Below are positions 48,663-56,419 of a stretch of 64,000 nt of DNA, one piece after another. Each line of letters begins with the position of its first letter. The first letter of the stretch is position 1. The translations under genes and the position numbers were made by a program. The notes below the pieces were generated by a model. It ran no database searches, was not told where the DNA came from, and saw nothing but the letters and a program-made list of their open reading frames with translations. Origin of the DNA: Desulfarculaceae bacterium (GTDB taxonomy: Bacteria > Desulfobacterota > Desulfarculia > Desulfarculales > Desulfarculaceae); contig JAIPEN010000002.1 of NCBI GenBank assembly GCA_021737145.1, positions 248,001 to 312,000 on the forward strand, given 5' to 3'.

Positions 48663-50330
48663 CTACATCTTCTCCGGGGCGCTGACCCCCAGCAGGCCCA
48701 GGCCGTTGGCCAGCACCCGGCCCACGGCCAATACCAGCACCAGGCGGGCCGCGCTCAGGGCCGGGTCCTCCACCAGCACATGGCAGGCGTTGTAATAGGA
48801 ATGGAAGGCCCCGGCCAGCTCGTGCAGATAGTAGGTGACCCGGTGGGGCTCCAGGGCCAGGGCCGCGCCCTGAACCAGCTCGGGGAACTCGGCCAAACGG
48901 CGGGCCAGGGCCACCTCGGCCTCGCCGCTCAGGGGGCTCAGGTCGGTGGCCGCCGGATCGGGCAGGGCCACGCCCTGCTCGGCCGCCTTGCGCAGGATGG
49001 ACTTGACCCTGGTGTGGGCGTATTGCACGTAGAACACCGGGTTGTCCATGGACTGGGCCTTGGCCACCTCCAGGTCGAAGTCCAGTTGGGCGTCCGAGCG
49101 CCGGGTGAGGAACAAGAAGCGGGCGCTGTCGCTGCCCACCTCGTCCACCACCTCGCGCAGGGTGACGAACTCGCCGCCCCGGGTGGACATGGCCACCGGC
49201 TCGCCGTTCCTGAGCAGGTTGACCATCTGCACCAGCACCACGGTGAGCTCGTCGGGCTCGCGTCCCAGGCCGGCCAGGGCGGCCTTGACCCGGGGCACAT
49301 AGCCGTGGTGGTCGGCGCCCCACACGTCGATGAGTCCGGTGAAGCCCCGGTTGAACTTGTCCAGGTGATAGGCGATGTCGCTGGCAAAGTAGGTGATCTC
49401 GCCGTTGGAGCGCTTGACCACCCGGTCCTTCTCGTCGCCGAACTCGGTGGCCTTGAACCACAGGGCCCCTTCGGACTCGTAGAGCAGGCCGCGCTGGCTC
49501 AGGGCCTCGAAGGCCCGCTCAACCGCGCCGCCGCCCACCAGGGAGCGCTCGCTGAAGTAGCTCTGGATGTTCACCTTGAATGCGGCCAGGTCGTCCTTGA
49601 TGCCGGTCAATATCCCGGCCCCGGCCCAGTCCGCGGCCAGGCTCACCGCCTCGGCCTCGGGCATGTCCAGCAGGCCCGCGCCCTGGGGCGTGGCCAGCAG
49701 CTCGGCGGCCAGGTCCTTGATGTACTCGCCCTTGTAGTGGTTGTCCGGGAAGGGCTCGTCCGATCCCTTGAGCTGGCGGGCGCGCACCAACACGCTCTTG
49801 CCCAGGGTGGCCATCTGGTTGCCCGCGTCGTTGAGGTAATACTCGCGGGGGGCCTCGAAGCCGCTGAACTCCAGGAGGCGGGCCAGGGTGTCTCCCAGCA
49901 CCGCGCCCCGGCCGTGGCCCACGTGCAAAGGCCCGGTGGGGTTGGCGGACACGAACTCCACCAGCACCTTCTGGCCCGCGCCGGCATCGCCTTGGCCAAA
50001 GGTTTCGCCCGAGGCCAGGATTTGGGGCAGCACGGCCAGCCAGGCGGCGGGTTTCAGGAAAAAGTTGATGAAGCCGGGGCCCGCGATCTCGGTGCGCTCG
50101 ATGACCCCGCCGGCGGTGTCGAGCTGGGCCACCAGGGCCTCGGCGATCTGGCGGGGGTTCTTTTTGCAGGGCCGGGCCAGCTGCATGGCCAGGTTGCTGG
50201 CCAGGTCGCCGTGGTCGGCCTGCTTGGTCTTTTCCACCACGAACTCGGGGGCGGTCACCTCGGGCAGCTCGCCCGAGGCGCAGGCCTGGGCCAGGGCGGC
50301 GGTGAGCAAATCGCTGATGGTGTTCTTCAT
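48663..50330 (-). CDS. argS: Arginyl-tRNA synthetase
   Basis: This 555-aa class I synthetase has the HIGH-like HVGHGRGAV (SANPTGPLHVGHGRG), an N-terminal Add-1 domain and a C-terminal DALR anticodon-binding domain. It charges tRNA-Arg, one of which is encoded 1.5 kb upstream. The ATG overlaps the stop of a 58-aa Cys gene (ATGA). Confidence 0.97.
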   Translation of the reverse strand: MKNTISDLLTAALAQACASGELPEVTAPEFVVEKTKQADHGDLASNLAMQLARPCKKNPRQIAEALVAQLDTAGGVIERTEIAGPGFINFFLKPAAWLAVLPQILASGETFGQGDAGAGQKVLVEFVSANPTGPLHVGHGRGAVLGDTLARLLEFSGFEAPREYYLNDAGNQMATLGKSVLVRARQLKGSDEPFPDNHYKGEYIKDLAAELLATPQGAGLLDMPEAEAVSLAADWAGAGILTGIKDDLAAFKVNIQSYFSERSLVGGGAVERAFEALSQRGLLYESEGALWFKATEFGDEKDRVVKRSNGEITYFASDIAYHLDKFNRGFTGLIDVWGADHHGYVPRVKAALAGLGREPDELTVVLVQMVNLLRNGEPVAMSTRGGEFVTLREVVDEVGSDSARFLFLTRRSDAQLDFDLEVAKAQSMDNPVFYVQYAHTRVKSILRKAAEQGVALPDPAATDLSPLSGEAEVALARRLAEFPELVQGAALALEPHRVTYYLHELAGAFHSYYNACHVLVEDPALSAARLVLVLAVGRVLANGLGLLGVSAPEKM

Positions 50331-50503
50331 GCCCGGTCCTTGTCCTCGTCAGACGGCAGGGCCATGTCGCGGGTGTAGTCGGCGCATTTGATGACCGAAC
50401 CCTGCTCGTAGGAGTACTTTTTTTTGCAGTCCACCCGCCAGGCGCACACCACGCATATGGTGGGCCCGGCCGAGGTGACGGGGTCTTTGGTCTTGTCGCT
50501 CAT
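50327..50503 (-). CDS. Small four-cysteine protein upstream of argS
   Basis: A short frame of 58 codons from ATG 50503 starts MSDKTKDPVTSAGPTICVVC and continues AWRVDCKKKYSYEQGSVIKC. Cysteines are at 17, 20, 26 and 40, suggesting a metal site. Its stop overlaps the argS ATG (ATGA), strong evidence for a real coupled gene. I do not know its function; similar Cys-containing small proteins occur in related bacteria. Confidence 0.75.
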   Translation of the reverse strand: MSDKTKDPVTSAGPTICVVCAWRVDCKKKYSYEQGSVIKCADYTRDMALPSDEDKDRA

Positions 50504-50559
50504 GGGCTAATTCTCCATGCCAAAAAGCAGCCCAAAGCTACCTTTAGCGCCGCACGGGG

Positions 50560-51702
50560 TCAAGGCCGGTGCACCCGGCGGTTGGCCGCCCCCAGGGAGC
50601 AGGTGATTTCGTAGGAGATGGTTTTTGCCCACTGGCCCAGCTGGTCGGCGCTTATTTCGGCATCGCCCGAGGAGCCCAGGAGCACCACCTCGTCGCTCGC
50701 CTGGGGCAGGGGATCCAAGCCGGTCAGCTCCACCATGAAGGCGTTCATGCACACCCTCCCCCGGATGGGGGCCAGACGGCCGTTGATGAGCACCGCGCCC
50801 TGGTTGGAGGCGCTGCGGGGATAGCCGTCGCTGTAGCCCGCGGCCACCACCCCCAGCCAGGTGTCTCGGGGCGCCTCCCAGGTGCAGCCATAGGACACGC
50901 AGGCGCCGGGCGGCACCCGCTTTACCAGGGCCAGGCGGCTGGTGCAGCGCATGGCCCCGCGCAGCTCGGCGCGGCCCTGGCTGGCCTGGTGGGGCAGGCC
51001 GCCGTAAAGGCTGATGCCCAGGCGCGCCAGGCCGGGGCCACCGGGCGCGCCCTGGGGCGGGGCCAGCACCCCGCCGCTGGCCGCCAGGCTGGACTGGGGC
51101 AGGGCGTGCCCCTGCTGCCGGGCCTGGTCCAGCAGGCCGCCGAAGGCCCGGGCCTGGCGTTGGGCAAAGCCGTCGCCCGGGTTGCCGCTGGTGGCCAAAT
51201 GGCTGGCCAGGCCCTCGAGCCGCAGGCCGGGCAGGGCCGCGGCAGCATTGAGCAACTCCAGGGCCTCGCGGGTGTGCGCCCCCAAACGGCTCATGCCGGT
51301 GTCCACTTTGAGGTGGCAGGATGCCTCCCGGCCCAGGGCCTGGGCGGCCTGGCTCAGGGCGGCGAACTCCTCCATGGTGCTCAAGAACGGGGTCAAGCGG
51401 TGAGCCGCCACTTCCGGGGCGCTATTCGGAGCCAGGCCCATCATCACCAGGATGGGGCCCTGGACCCCGGCCCGGCGGAGCAGCACCCCCTCGCGGGGCA
51501 CGGCCACGGCCAGGGCCTCGGCCCCCTCGGCCTTGAGCCGGCGGGCCACGGGCAGCATGCCGTGGCCATAGGCGTCGGCCTTGACCACCCCGGCCACGCC
51601 CAGGCCGGGGGCCAGCAGGGCGCGCAGGGCGGCCAGGTTGGACGCCACCGCGTCCAGGTCCACGGTCACCAGATTGTCGGGATTGGGCGCCACCCGGGTC
51701 AT
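50560..51702 (-). CDS. alr: Alanine racemase
   Basis: This 380-aa fold-type III PLP enzyme has the PLP lysine at 41 in VVKADAYGHG, the catalytic Tyr in VSYGCTWEAP and GRVCMNAFMVE near the end. It makes D-Ala for peptidoglycan. A GGAGG site precedes the ATG. Confidence 0.96.
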   Translation of the reverse strand: MTRVAPNPDNLVTVDLDAVASNLAALRALLAPGLGVAGVVKADAYGHGMLPVARRLKAEGAEALAVAVPREGVLLRRAGVQGPILVMMGLAPNSAPEVAAHRLTPFLSTMEEFAALSQAAQALGREASCHLKVDTGMSRLGAHTREALELLNAAAALPGLRLEGLASHLATSGNPGDGFAQRQARAFGGLLDQARQQGHALPQSSLAASGGVLAPPQGAPGGPGLARLGISLYGGLPHQASQGRAELRGAMRCTSRLALVKRVPPGACVSYGCTWEAPRDTWLGVVAAGYSDGYPRSASNQGAVLINGRLAPIRGRVCMNAFMVELTGLDPLPQASDEVVLLGSSGDAEISADQLGQWAKTISYEITCSLGAANRRVHRP

Positions 51703-51764
51703 GGGGCCTCCTTTGCCTCGCGCTCTATATTCCCATCCCCGCGCCCGGGTGGCAAGCTCGGGGC

Positions 51765-51792
51765 TTTACACCGCACGCCCACGGGTTAGAAT
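51765..51792 (+). promoter_or_regulatory. Promoter for tRNA-Arg
   Basis: -35 TTTACA (51765-51770), 16-bp spacer and -10 TAGAAT (51787-51792), ending 12 bp before the mature tRNA 5' end. Confidence 0.55.
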
Positions 51793-51804
51793 AGCGGCTG
51801 ATGC

Positions 51805-51881
51805 GCGCCAGTAGCTCAGGTGGATAGAGCAGTGGCCTTCTAAGCCACCGGTCGGGGGTTCGAGTCCCTCCTGGCGTGCCA
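51805..51881 (+). tRNA. tRNA-Arg (anticodon TCT)
   Basis: This 77-nt cloverleaf has acceptor GCGCCAG/CTGGCGT, D-arm GCTC..GAGC, anticodon stem GTGGC/GCCAC around loop CTTCTAA (TCT at 51839-51841), T-loop TTCGAGT and an encoded CCA end. It reads AGA/AGG codons. Downstream, GGGAGAC (51901) and GTCTCCC (51936) could form a terminator before a T-rich stretch. Confidence 0.95.
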
Positions 51882-52053
51882 ATCAACACCTCCTCGGGAA
51901 GGGAGACGGCGGCAAGGCTTCCGGCCGTCCCGGCGGTCTCCCAACCGCGGTCCCTGTTTATTTATTTGCACCGGCCAGCCAATTCCCGCAGAATAGACGG
52001 AAAAATAGGGGTTCCGCTTGCCCTGCCCACATTTCCGAAAGCAAGGATTAGTC

Positions 52054-52845
52054 ATGAAAAGGACTATTGCCATACTGTTGTTGGTGCTCTGCGTTCTGGT
52101 TCCGGCCAGCGCCTGGGCTGATGCCATTCCCGTGGATTTGCAGCTCAGCCTGCTGGTGGATGTGTCGGGCAGCGTCAACTCCAGCGAGTTCAACCTGCAG
52201 ATGAGGGGCTACGTGGAGGCCTTCCAGAGCTCGGAAGTGATCGGGGCCATCGCGGCCAACGATATAGGGGCCATCGCGGTGAACCTGGTGTTTTGGTCGG
52301 GCCGTTACGAGCAGAAAACCGCCGTGGATTGGTTCTACATCGGCGACGCGGGCACTTCCTTTGATTTCGCCTCGGCCCTCAGCGAGCTGAAGCGCCCCTA
52401 TTCGGGGAGCACCTCCATCTCCGGGGCCCTGAGCTACGCCACCGAGCTTTTCGCCACCGACGAAACCTACCTGGCCACCAAGGAAGTCATCGACATCTCC
52501 GGCGACGGCACCAACAACCAGGATCCCTACGGCACCAACCTGAAGAGCGCCCGGGCCGACGCCCTGGCGGCGGGCATCGTGATCAACGGCCTGCCCATCG
52601 GCTCCAAGAGCCTGGCCGAGTATTACGAGAGCAATGTCATCGGGGGGGACGATTCTTTCATCGTGCGGGCCAAGGACTACTATCACTTCACCGAGTCCCT
52701 GCAAAAGAAGCTGGTCACCGAGATCAGCTCGGTGCCCAGCAGCGGCACCCCGGAGCCGGCCAGCATGCTCTTGATGGCCTCGGCCCTGGGCGTGGTCGGC
52801 GCGGTGCGTCTGCGCCGCCGCCGCAGGGGCAAGCCCACCGCCTGA
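52054..52845 (+). CDS. Exported von Willebrand A (DUF1194) protein with PEP-CTERM sorting signal
   Basis: The 263-aa protein has a signal peptide (AILLLVLCVLVPASAWA), a VWA-type DUF1194 domain with MIDAS motif DVSGS (36-40) and DISGDGTNN, and a C-terminal PEP-CTERM tripartite signal: PEP (GTPEPASM), a hydrophobic stretch and RRRRRGK. PEP-CTERM proteins are processed by exosortase, usually in exopolysaccharide-producing bacteria. ATG 52054 has AAGGA upstream. No exosortase gene is in the window. Confidence 0.88.
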   Translation: MKRTIAILLLVLCVLVPASAWADAIPVDLQLSLLVDVSGSVNSSEFNLQMRGYVEAFQSSEVIGAIAANDIGAIAVNLVFWSGRYEQKTAVDWFYIGDAGTSFDFASALSELKRPYSGSTSISGALSYATELFATDETYLATKEVIDISGDGTNNQDPYGTNLKSARADALAAGIVINGLPIGSKSLAEYYESNVIGGDDSFIVRAKDYYHFTESLQKKLVTEISSVPSSGTPEPASMLLMASALGVVGAVRLRRRRRGKPTA

Positions 52846-52902
52846 GTCAAGCTTGGTGGGGGAGCAGGGGGCGTGGCCGGGATGAGTAATTGTTTTTGGC
52901 CA

Positions 52903-52932
52903 GCCCGTATCGCGGGCATCTCAAATCTTTTT
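52903..52932 (+). terminator. Possible terminator after the PEP-CTERM gene
   Basis: Stem GCCCG / CGGGC (52903-52917) and a later run of five T residues (52928-52932). The 10-nt gap between them makes this weak. The rest of the 262-bp gap before the Rrf2 gene is AT-rich and holds its promoter. Confidence 0.3.
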
Positions 52933-53046
52933 GGCGCCTGCGGCTCCCCCCTGGCCGCCAGCCTGGGCGTATAAATTTAATCACAATAATTTCAGACTAT
53001 TATCCAGAAAAACCCTGACCGGTAAATTAATTTTTACTCCCCAGGC

Positions 53047-53075
53047 TTGACTTCGGGAAATTAAATAGGTATTTT
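53047..53075 (+). promoter_or_regulatory. Promoter of the Rrf2 operon
   Basis: -35 TTGACT (53047-53052), a 17-bp spacer and -10 TATTTT (53070-53075). The start codon follows at 53108 with GGGGAAG before it. The -10 box lies inside a palindrome. Confidence 0.65.
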
Positions 53076-53081
53076 AATACC
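53068..53081 (+). promoter_or_regulatory. Probable Rrf2 operator (palindrome over the -10 box)
   Basis: GGTATTTTAATACC: 6-bp arms GGTATT/AATACC with a TT centre. It overlaps the -10 box of the operon whose first gene encodes an Rrf2 regulator, so autorepression is the natural reading. Binding is inferred. Confidence 0.6.
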
Positions 53082-53107
53082 AGAATAACCGAATAGGGGA
53101 AGACGAC

Positions 53108-53536
53108 ATGCAGCATCTGCTGAAAATATCCGAAGCCGCCTCCCTGGCCATGCACACCATGGGCCTGTTGGCCGCCGAGCCGGGACGCCTGATCTCCACC
53201 CGGGAGATGGCCAGCCGCCTCCGGGTTTCCGAGGCCCACTTGGCCAAGGTGATGCAACGCCTGGGCCGGGCCGGCTTGGTGCGCTCTCAGCGCGGCCCCA
53301 AGGGAGGCTTCTCCCTGATCAGGCGGCCCGAGGAAATCACCCTGCTGGAGGTCTACGAGGCCACCGAGGGGCCGCTGAGGCCGCAGCGTTGCCTGCTGGG
53401 CAAGCCCATGTGCAACGGCAACTGCATCATGGGCGGCTTGCTGGAGCGGGTGGGCGACCAGGTGCAGGACTATTTCGCCAACACCCGGCTGTCTGATTTC
53501 AAGGACTCTTTCATTAACGAGGCTCGCAATGCGTAA
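53108..53536 (+). CDS. Rrf2-family iron-sulfur transcriptional regulator
   Basis: This 142-aa winged-helix protein has the Rrf2 pattern STREMASRLRVSEAHLAKVMQ, a GPKGGFSL wing and three cysteines (95, 102, 106) placed like the [Fe-S] ligands of IscR/NsrR. Such regulators sense NO, iron-sulfur status or redox. It heads an operon of a ferredoxin, a siroheme-type protein and an HD protein. Overlaps the next gene by 8 bp. Confidence 0.9.
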   Translation: MQHLLKISEAASLAMHTMGLLAAEPGRLISTREMASRLRVSEAHLAKVMQRLGRAGLVRSQRGPKGGFSLIRRPEEITLLEVYEATEGPLRPQRCLLGKPMCNGNCIMGGLLERVGDQVQDYFANTRLSDFKDSFINEARNA

Positions 53537-54290
53537 GACCCGCGACATCATTGAAATCGACCAGGAGTTGTGCAACGGATGCGGCCAGTGCATCCTGGAC
53601 TGCGCCGAGGGCGCCCTGAAGCTGGTGGACGGCAAGGCCAAGCTGGTGGGCGAGATCTACTGTGACGGCCTGGGCGCCTGTTTGTCCGGCTGCCCCACCG
53701 GGGCCCTGACCGTGGTGCAGCGCGAGGCCGAGGATTTTGACGAGGAGGCGGTGGAGGAGCTGCTGGCCGGCCAGGCTCAGGAAACGGCCCCGCCCGCGGC
53801 CTCCACGGAAATGCCCATGGCCAGCGGCTGCGCCGGTCAGGCGGCCATGAGCCTGGAGCCTGCGGCGGCTCCTCCGGCATCGGGCGCGGCGGCCAGCCAA
53901 CTGGGCCACTGGCCCATTAAGCTGCAACTCCTGTCGCCCCAGGCTCCTTTCCTGCAAGGCGCGGACCTGCTGCTTTTGGCCGACTGCGCGGCCGCGGCCC
54001 TGCCCGACCTGCACGCCAAGCTGCTGCCCGGCCGGGCCATCGCCCTGGCCTGTCCCAAGCTGGACGACCCCCAGGCCCACGTGGACAAGCTGGCCGAGCT
54101 GCTGGCCGGGGCCCAGGTGCGCTCCCTGACCGTGGTGCGCATGGAGGTGCCTTGCTGCGGCGGCCTGAACTGGATCGTGGAGCAGGCCCTGGCCAAGGCG
54201 GGCAAGAGCCTGCCCCTGGGTGAAATGGTCATCGGACGGGGCGGACAGGTGCTCAGCAGCTCCAACCTGCCCTGGGACGCGGCGGCCTAG
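53529..54290 (+). CDS. Ferredoxin-domain protein with extra C-terminal domain
   Basis: The 253-aa protein has an N-terminal [4Fe-4S] ferredoxin site (Cys15, 18, 21, 25) and a second partial site with three cysteines (45, 51, 55). An Ala/Pro-rich linker follows, then a C-terminal domain (about 140-250) with LLLLADCAAAALPDLHAK and VPCCGGLNWIVEQAL. Such proteins follow Rrf2 genes beside hybrid-cluster protein genes in sulfate reducers, from family knowledge; hcp is not here. Role is probably electron transfer. Confidence 0.8.
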   Translation: MRKTRDIIEIDQELCNGCGQCILDCAEGALKLVDGKAKLVGEIYCDGLGACLSGCPTGALTVVQREAEDFDEEAVEELLAGQAQETAPPAASTEMPMASGCAGQAAMSLEPAAAPPASGAAASQLGHWPIKLQLLSPQAPFLQGADLLLLADCAAAALPDLHAKLLPGRAIALACPKLDDPQAHVDKLAELLAGAQVRSLTVVRMEVPCCGGLNWIVEQALAKAGKSLPLGEMVIGRGGQVLSSSNLPWDAAA

Positions 54291-54294
54291 GCGC

Positions 54295-55137
54295 ATGGCC
54301 CGCAACTCCGCCATAGGCTGGGCCCCCGAGGCGCGCCAGGCGCTCCAGCGGGTGCCGGCCCTGGTGCGGGGCCTGGCCCGGCGCAGGGTGGAGCAGCGGG
54401 TGGCCGAGGCCGGAGGCGACCGGGTGAGCCTGGCCGACTTCGCCCAAGCCGAGGCCCGCTTCCGGGCGGTGATGGGCGGGCGCAGCGAGAAGGAATTGGC
54501 CTCGCTAATGCCCGCGCCCAACCAGCCCGGCGCCGGCATGGTGGTGTTGGAAGCCTGCCGGGCCGGCCTGAGCAACTGCCCCAACGTGCTCCTGGACACC
54601 GAGCCCTGGCGGGCGGCGGTGGAGGATTGGCTGGAGCAAGACAACGTGAGCGAGCGGCTCCGGGCCCGGGTGGACGGGGACTCGGTGCTGTTTCACCACA
54701 AGCTCAAGATCGCTCTGAGCGGCTGCCCCAACGGCTGCTCCCGGCCCCAGATCGCGGATTTGGCATTGGTGGGAACCACGCGGCCGGTGTTCGACCAGGA
54801 TGCTTGCACTGCCTGCGGCCTCTGTGCCGCAGCCTGCCCCGACGGTGCGATCACCCTGGGCGAAACCGCCGCCTGGGACCCCGACGCCTGCCAGGGCTGC
54901 AAGGCCTGCTTCCAGGCCTGCCCCGAGGAGGCCATAAGCCTGGGGCCGGCCCAGGCCCGGGTGCTCATGGGCGGCAAGCTGGGCCGCCATCCCCGCCTGG
55001 CCCAGCCAATGGCGGTGGTGGAGCGCCCGGAGCAGGCGGTGGACATCTTCCGGCAAGCAGTGGACGACTATATTGATCACGCCCCGCCCGGCGAGCGTTT
55101 CGCCGCCTGGTGGGCCCGAGAGCGAGGGGGAATCTGA
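54295..55137 (+). CDS. Small siroheme/iron-sulfur reductase-like protein
   Basis: This 280-aa protein has three parts. An N-terminal PCP_red-like helical domain (about 8-50) comes first. A sulfite/nitrite-reductase-type cluster-binding region follows, with Cys88, Cys95, Cys144 and Cys148 (SGCPNGCSRP). Last is a two-cluster ferredoxin domain (Cys171, 174, 177, 181 and 199, 202, 205, 209). Full sulfite reductases have two related repeats; only one is here, as in small assimilatory-type enzymes. The first pair is C-x6-C rather than the usual C-x5-C. Substrate (sulfite, nitrite or other) is open. Confidence 0.75.
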   Translation: MARNSAIGWAPEARQALQRVPALVRGLARRRVEQRVAEAGGDRVSLADFAQAEARFRAVMGGRSEKELASLMPAPNQPGAGMVVLEACRAGLSNCPNVLLDTEPWRAAVEDWLEQDNVSERLRARVDGDSVLFHHKLKIALSGCPNGCSRPQIADLALVGTTRPVFDQDACTACGLCAAACPDGAITLGETAAWDPDACQGCKACFQACPEEAISLGPAQARVLMGGKLGRHPRLAQPMAVVERPEQAVDIFRQAVDDYIDHAPPGERFAAWWARERGGI

Positions 55138-55892
55138 TGGCCCAGACCATGTGCCCCGGCCAGGACACCAAGTTCTGGGGGCCGAACGACATATTCGAGA
55201 CCACCTGCGCCAACTGCGGCGCGGATATCGAGTTCTTCAAGGACGACGCCAGCCGCCGCTGCTCCAAGTGCGGGGCCAAGGTGGCCAACCCCAAGCTCAA
55301 CCTGGGCTGCGCCCAGTGGTGCGAGCACGCCAAGGAGTGCCTGGGCTACGACCCCAAGGAGGCCCTGGCCGAAAACGCGGCCGCCGGCGGCGGGGGCGAG
55401 ACCCTGCTGGAGCGCCTGCTGGAGGCCATGCGGGCCACCTTTGGCCGCGACGCCAAGCGCATCGCCCACGCCGAGGCGGTCTTGGCCAACGCCCAGGAGC
55501 TTATGAAGAGCGAGGGCGGCGACCCCAAGGTGGTGCTGGCCGCGGCGGTGCTGCACGACATCGGAATCCAGGCGGCCGAGGCCAAGCACGGCTCGGCGGC
55601 CGGGCGCTTCCAGGAGATGGAGGGCCCGCCCATCGCCGAGGCGATCATGAAGGACCTGGGCCTGGACATGGAGACCCGCGACCATGTGGGCAAGATCATC
55701 GCCAACCATCACAGCGCGCGGGACATCGACACCCTGGAGTTTCGCATCTTGTGGGACAGCGACTGGCTGGTGAACATCCCCGAGGAGTTCCCGGAACTGG
55801 GCCAGGAAAAGATGGCCAAGCTGATAAACAAGGTATTCAAGACCGACACCGGCCGCGAGCTGGCCCAGGAGCGTTTTCTGAATCAGGGCTGA
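55137..55892 (+). CDS. HD-domain hydrolase with N-terminal zinc-binding region
   Basis: The 251-aa protein has N-terminal cysteine pairs (24/27, 42/45) and CAQWCEHAKEC (58, 62, 68), then an HD phosphohydrolase domain (about 85-225) with VLHDIGI and NHHSARDIDTLEF. HD proteins cleave phosphoesters, often of signalling nucleotides; substrate unknown. The start codon overlaps the preceding stop (TGATG). Last gene of the Rrf2 operon, followed by a strong terminator. Confidence 0.8.
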   Translation: MAQTMCPGQDTKFWGPNDIFETTCANCGADIEFFKDDASRRCSKCGAKVANPKLNLGCAQWCEHAKECLGYDPKEALAENAAAGGGGETLLERLLEAMRATFGRDAKRIAHAEAVLANAQELMKSEGGDPKVVLAAAVLHDIGIQAAEAKHGSAAGRFQEMEGPPIAEAIMKDLGLDMETRDHVGKIIANHHSARDIDTLEFRILWDSDWLVNIPEEFPELGQEKMAKLINKVFKTDTGRELAQERFLNQG

Positions 55893-55921
55893 GCCGGGGC
55901 GGCTGGATGATTGAAAAGTAG

Positions 55922-55958
55922 CGGGCCGGGAGGGTGGGTGACCCTCCCGGCCCGTTTT
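55922..55958. terminator. Strong bidirectional terminator
   Basis: A 14-bp perfect stem CGGGCCGGGAGGGT / ACCCTCCCGGCCCG with a 5-nt loop, then TTTT on the plus strand. On the minus strand CTACTTTTC follows the same stem, so it probably also ends glnK transcription, which converges from the other side. Confidence 0.85.
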
Positions 55959-55991
55959 GGCGCTTGGGATGTGTTGTCCAGGATGCGCTAG

Positions 55992-56375
55992 CTAGGCAGC
56001 GCCTTTTTTTCTCTCGTCGATGTCGCCGGGGTACACCACTGCCTCGTTGCCCCGCTCGCCGGTGCGGATGCGCACCGCTTCGTCCACGGGGTAGACGAAG
56101 ATCAGGCCGTCGCCGGCGTCGCCGGTCTGTCCGGCTTGCAGGATGGCCTCGATGGTCTGGTCCACGTTCTGCTCGCTGAGGATGATGTTGATCTGCATCT
56201 TGGGCAGCATGTCCACCTGGTAGGTGCCCGAGCGCCCGGCCAGGGTGATGCCGCCCTGGCGTCCCTGGCCCCGGATCTCGAACACGTTCATGCCCCGGAT
56301 GCCGATGTCGCTAAGCGCGTCCTTGACGTCGCCCAGCTTGTCCTCGCGGATTATGGCTTCTATCTTCTTAAGCAT
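55992..56375 (-). CDS. glnK: P-II nitrogen regulatory protein (GlnK/GlnB type)
   Basis: The 127-aa trimeric regulator has GQGRQGG, a T-loop reading ITLAGRSGTYQVDMLPK, and the C-loop RIRTGERG. Tyr52 matches the uridylylated Tyr51 of E. coli GlnB; Tyr46 is not conserved. The amt gene lies upstream, the usual glnK-amt pairing in reverse order; GlnK blocks the channel when nitrogen is ample. Confidence 0.94.
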   Translation of the reverse strand: MLKKIEAIIREDKLGDVKDALSDIGIRGMNVFEIRGQGRQGGITLAGRSGTYQVDMLPKMQINIILSEQNVDQTIEAILQAGQTGDAGDGLIFVYPVDEAVRIRTGERGNEAVVYPGDIDERKKGAA

Positions 56376-56419
56376 GGCTTATATGCCTCCTATGCTTGAA
56401 TATTCCGCGGCAGGGCTTC

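Noticed and set aside
46966..49461. 831-aa minus frame joining the FGE-like protein to sequence inside argS
   Set aside because: The upstream half is an out-of-frame reading of the SPOR gene and argS; the signal peptide marks the true start at 47832.
51858..51881. 3' end of tRNA-Arg as a phage or island attachment site
   Set aside because: No second copy of the tRNA 3' end and no integrase were seen downstream within the window.
55992..56375. P-II protein appears to have lost the YRGAEY T-loop and its uridylylation tyrosine
   Set aside because: Counting from GRQ shows Tyr52 aligns with Tyr51 of E. coli GlnB; only Tyr46 is replaced. Modification is still possible.
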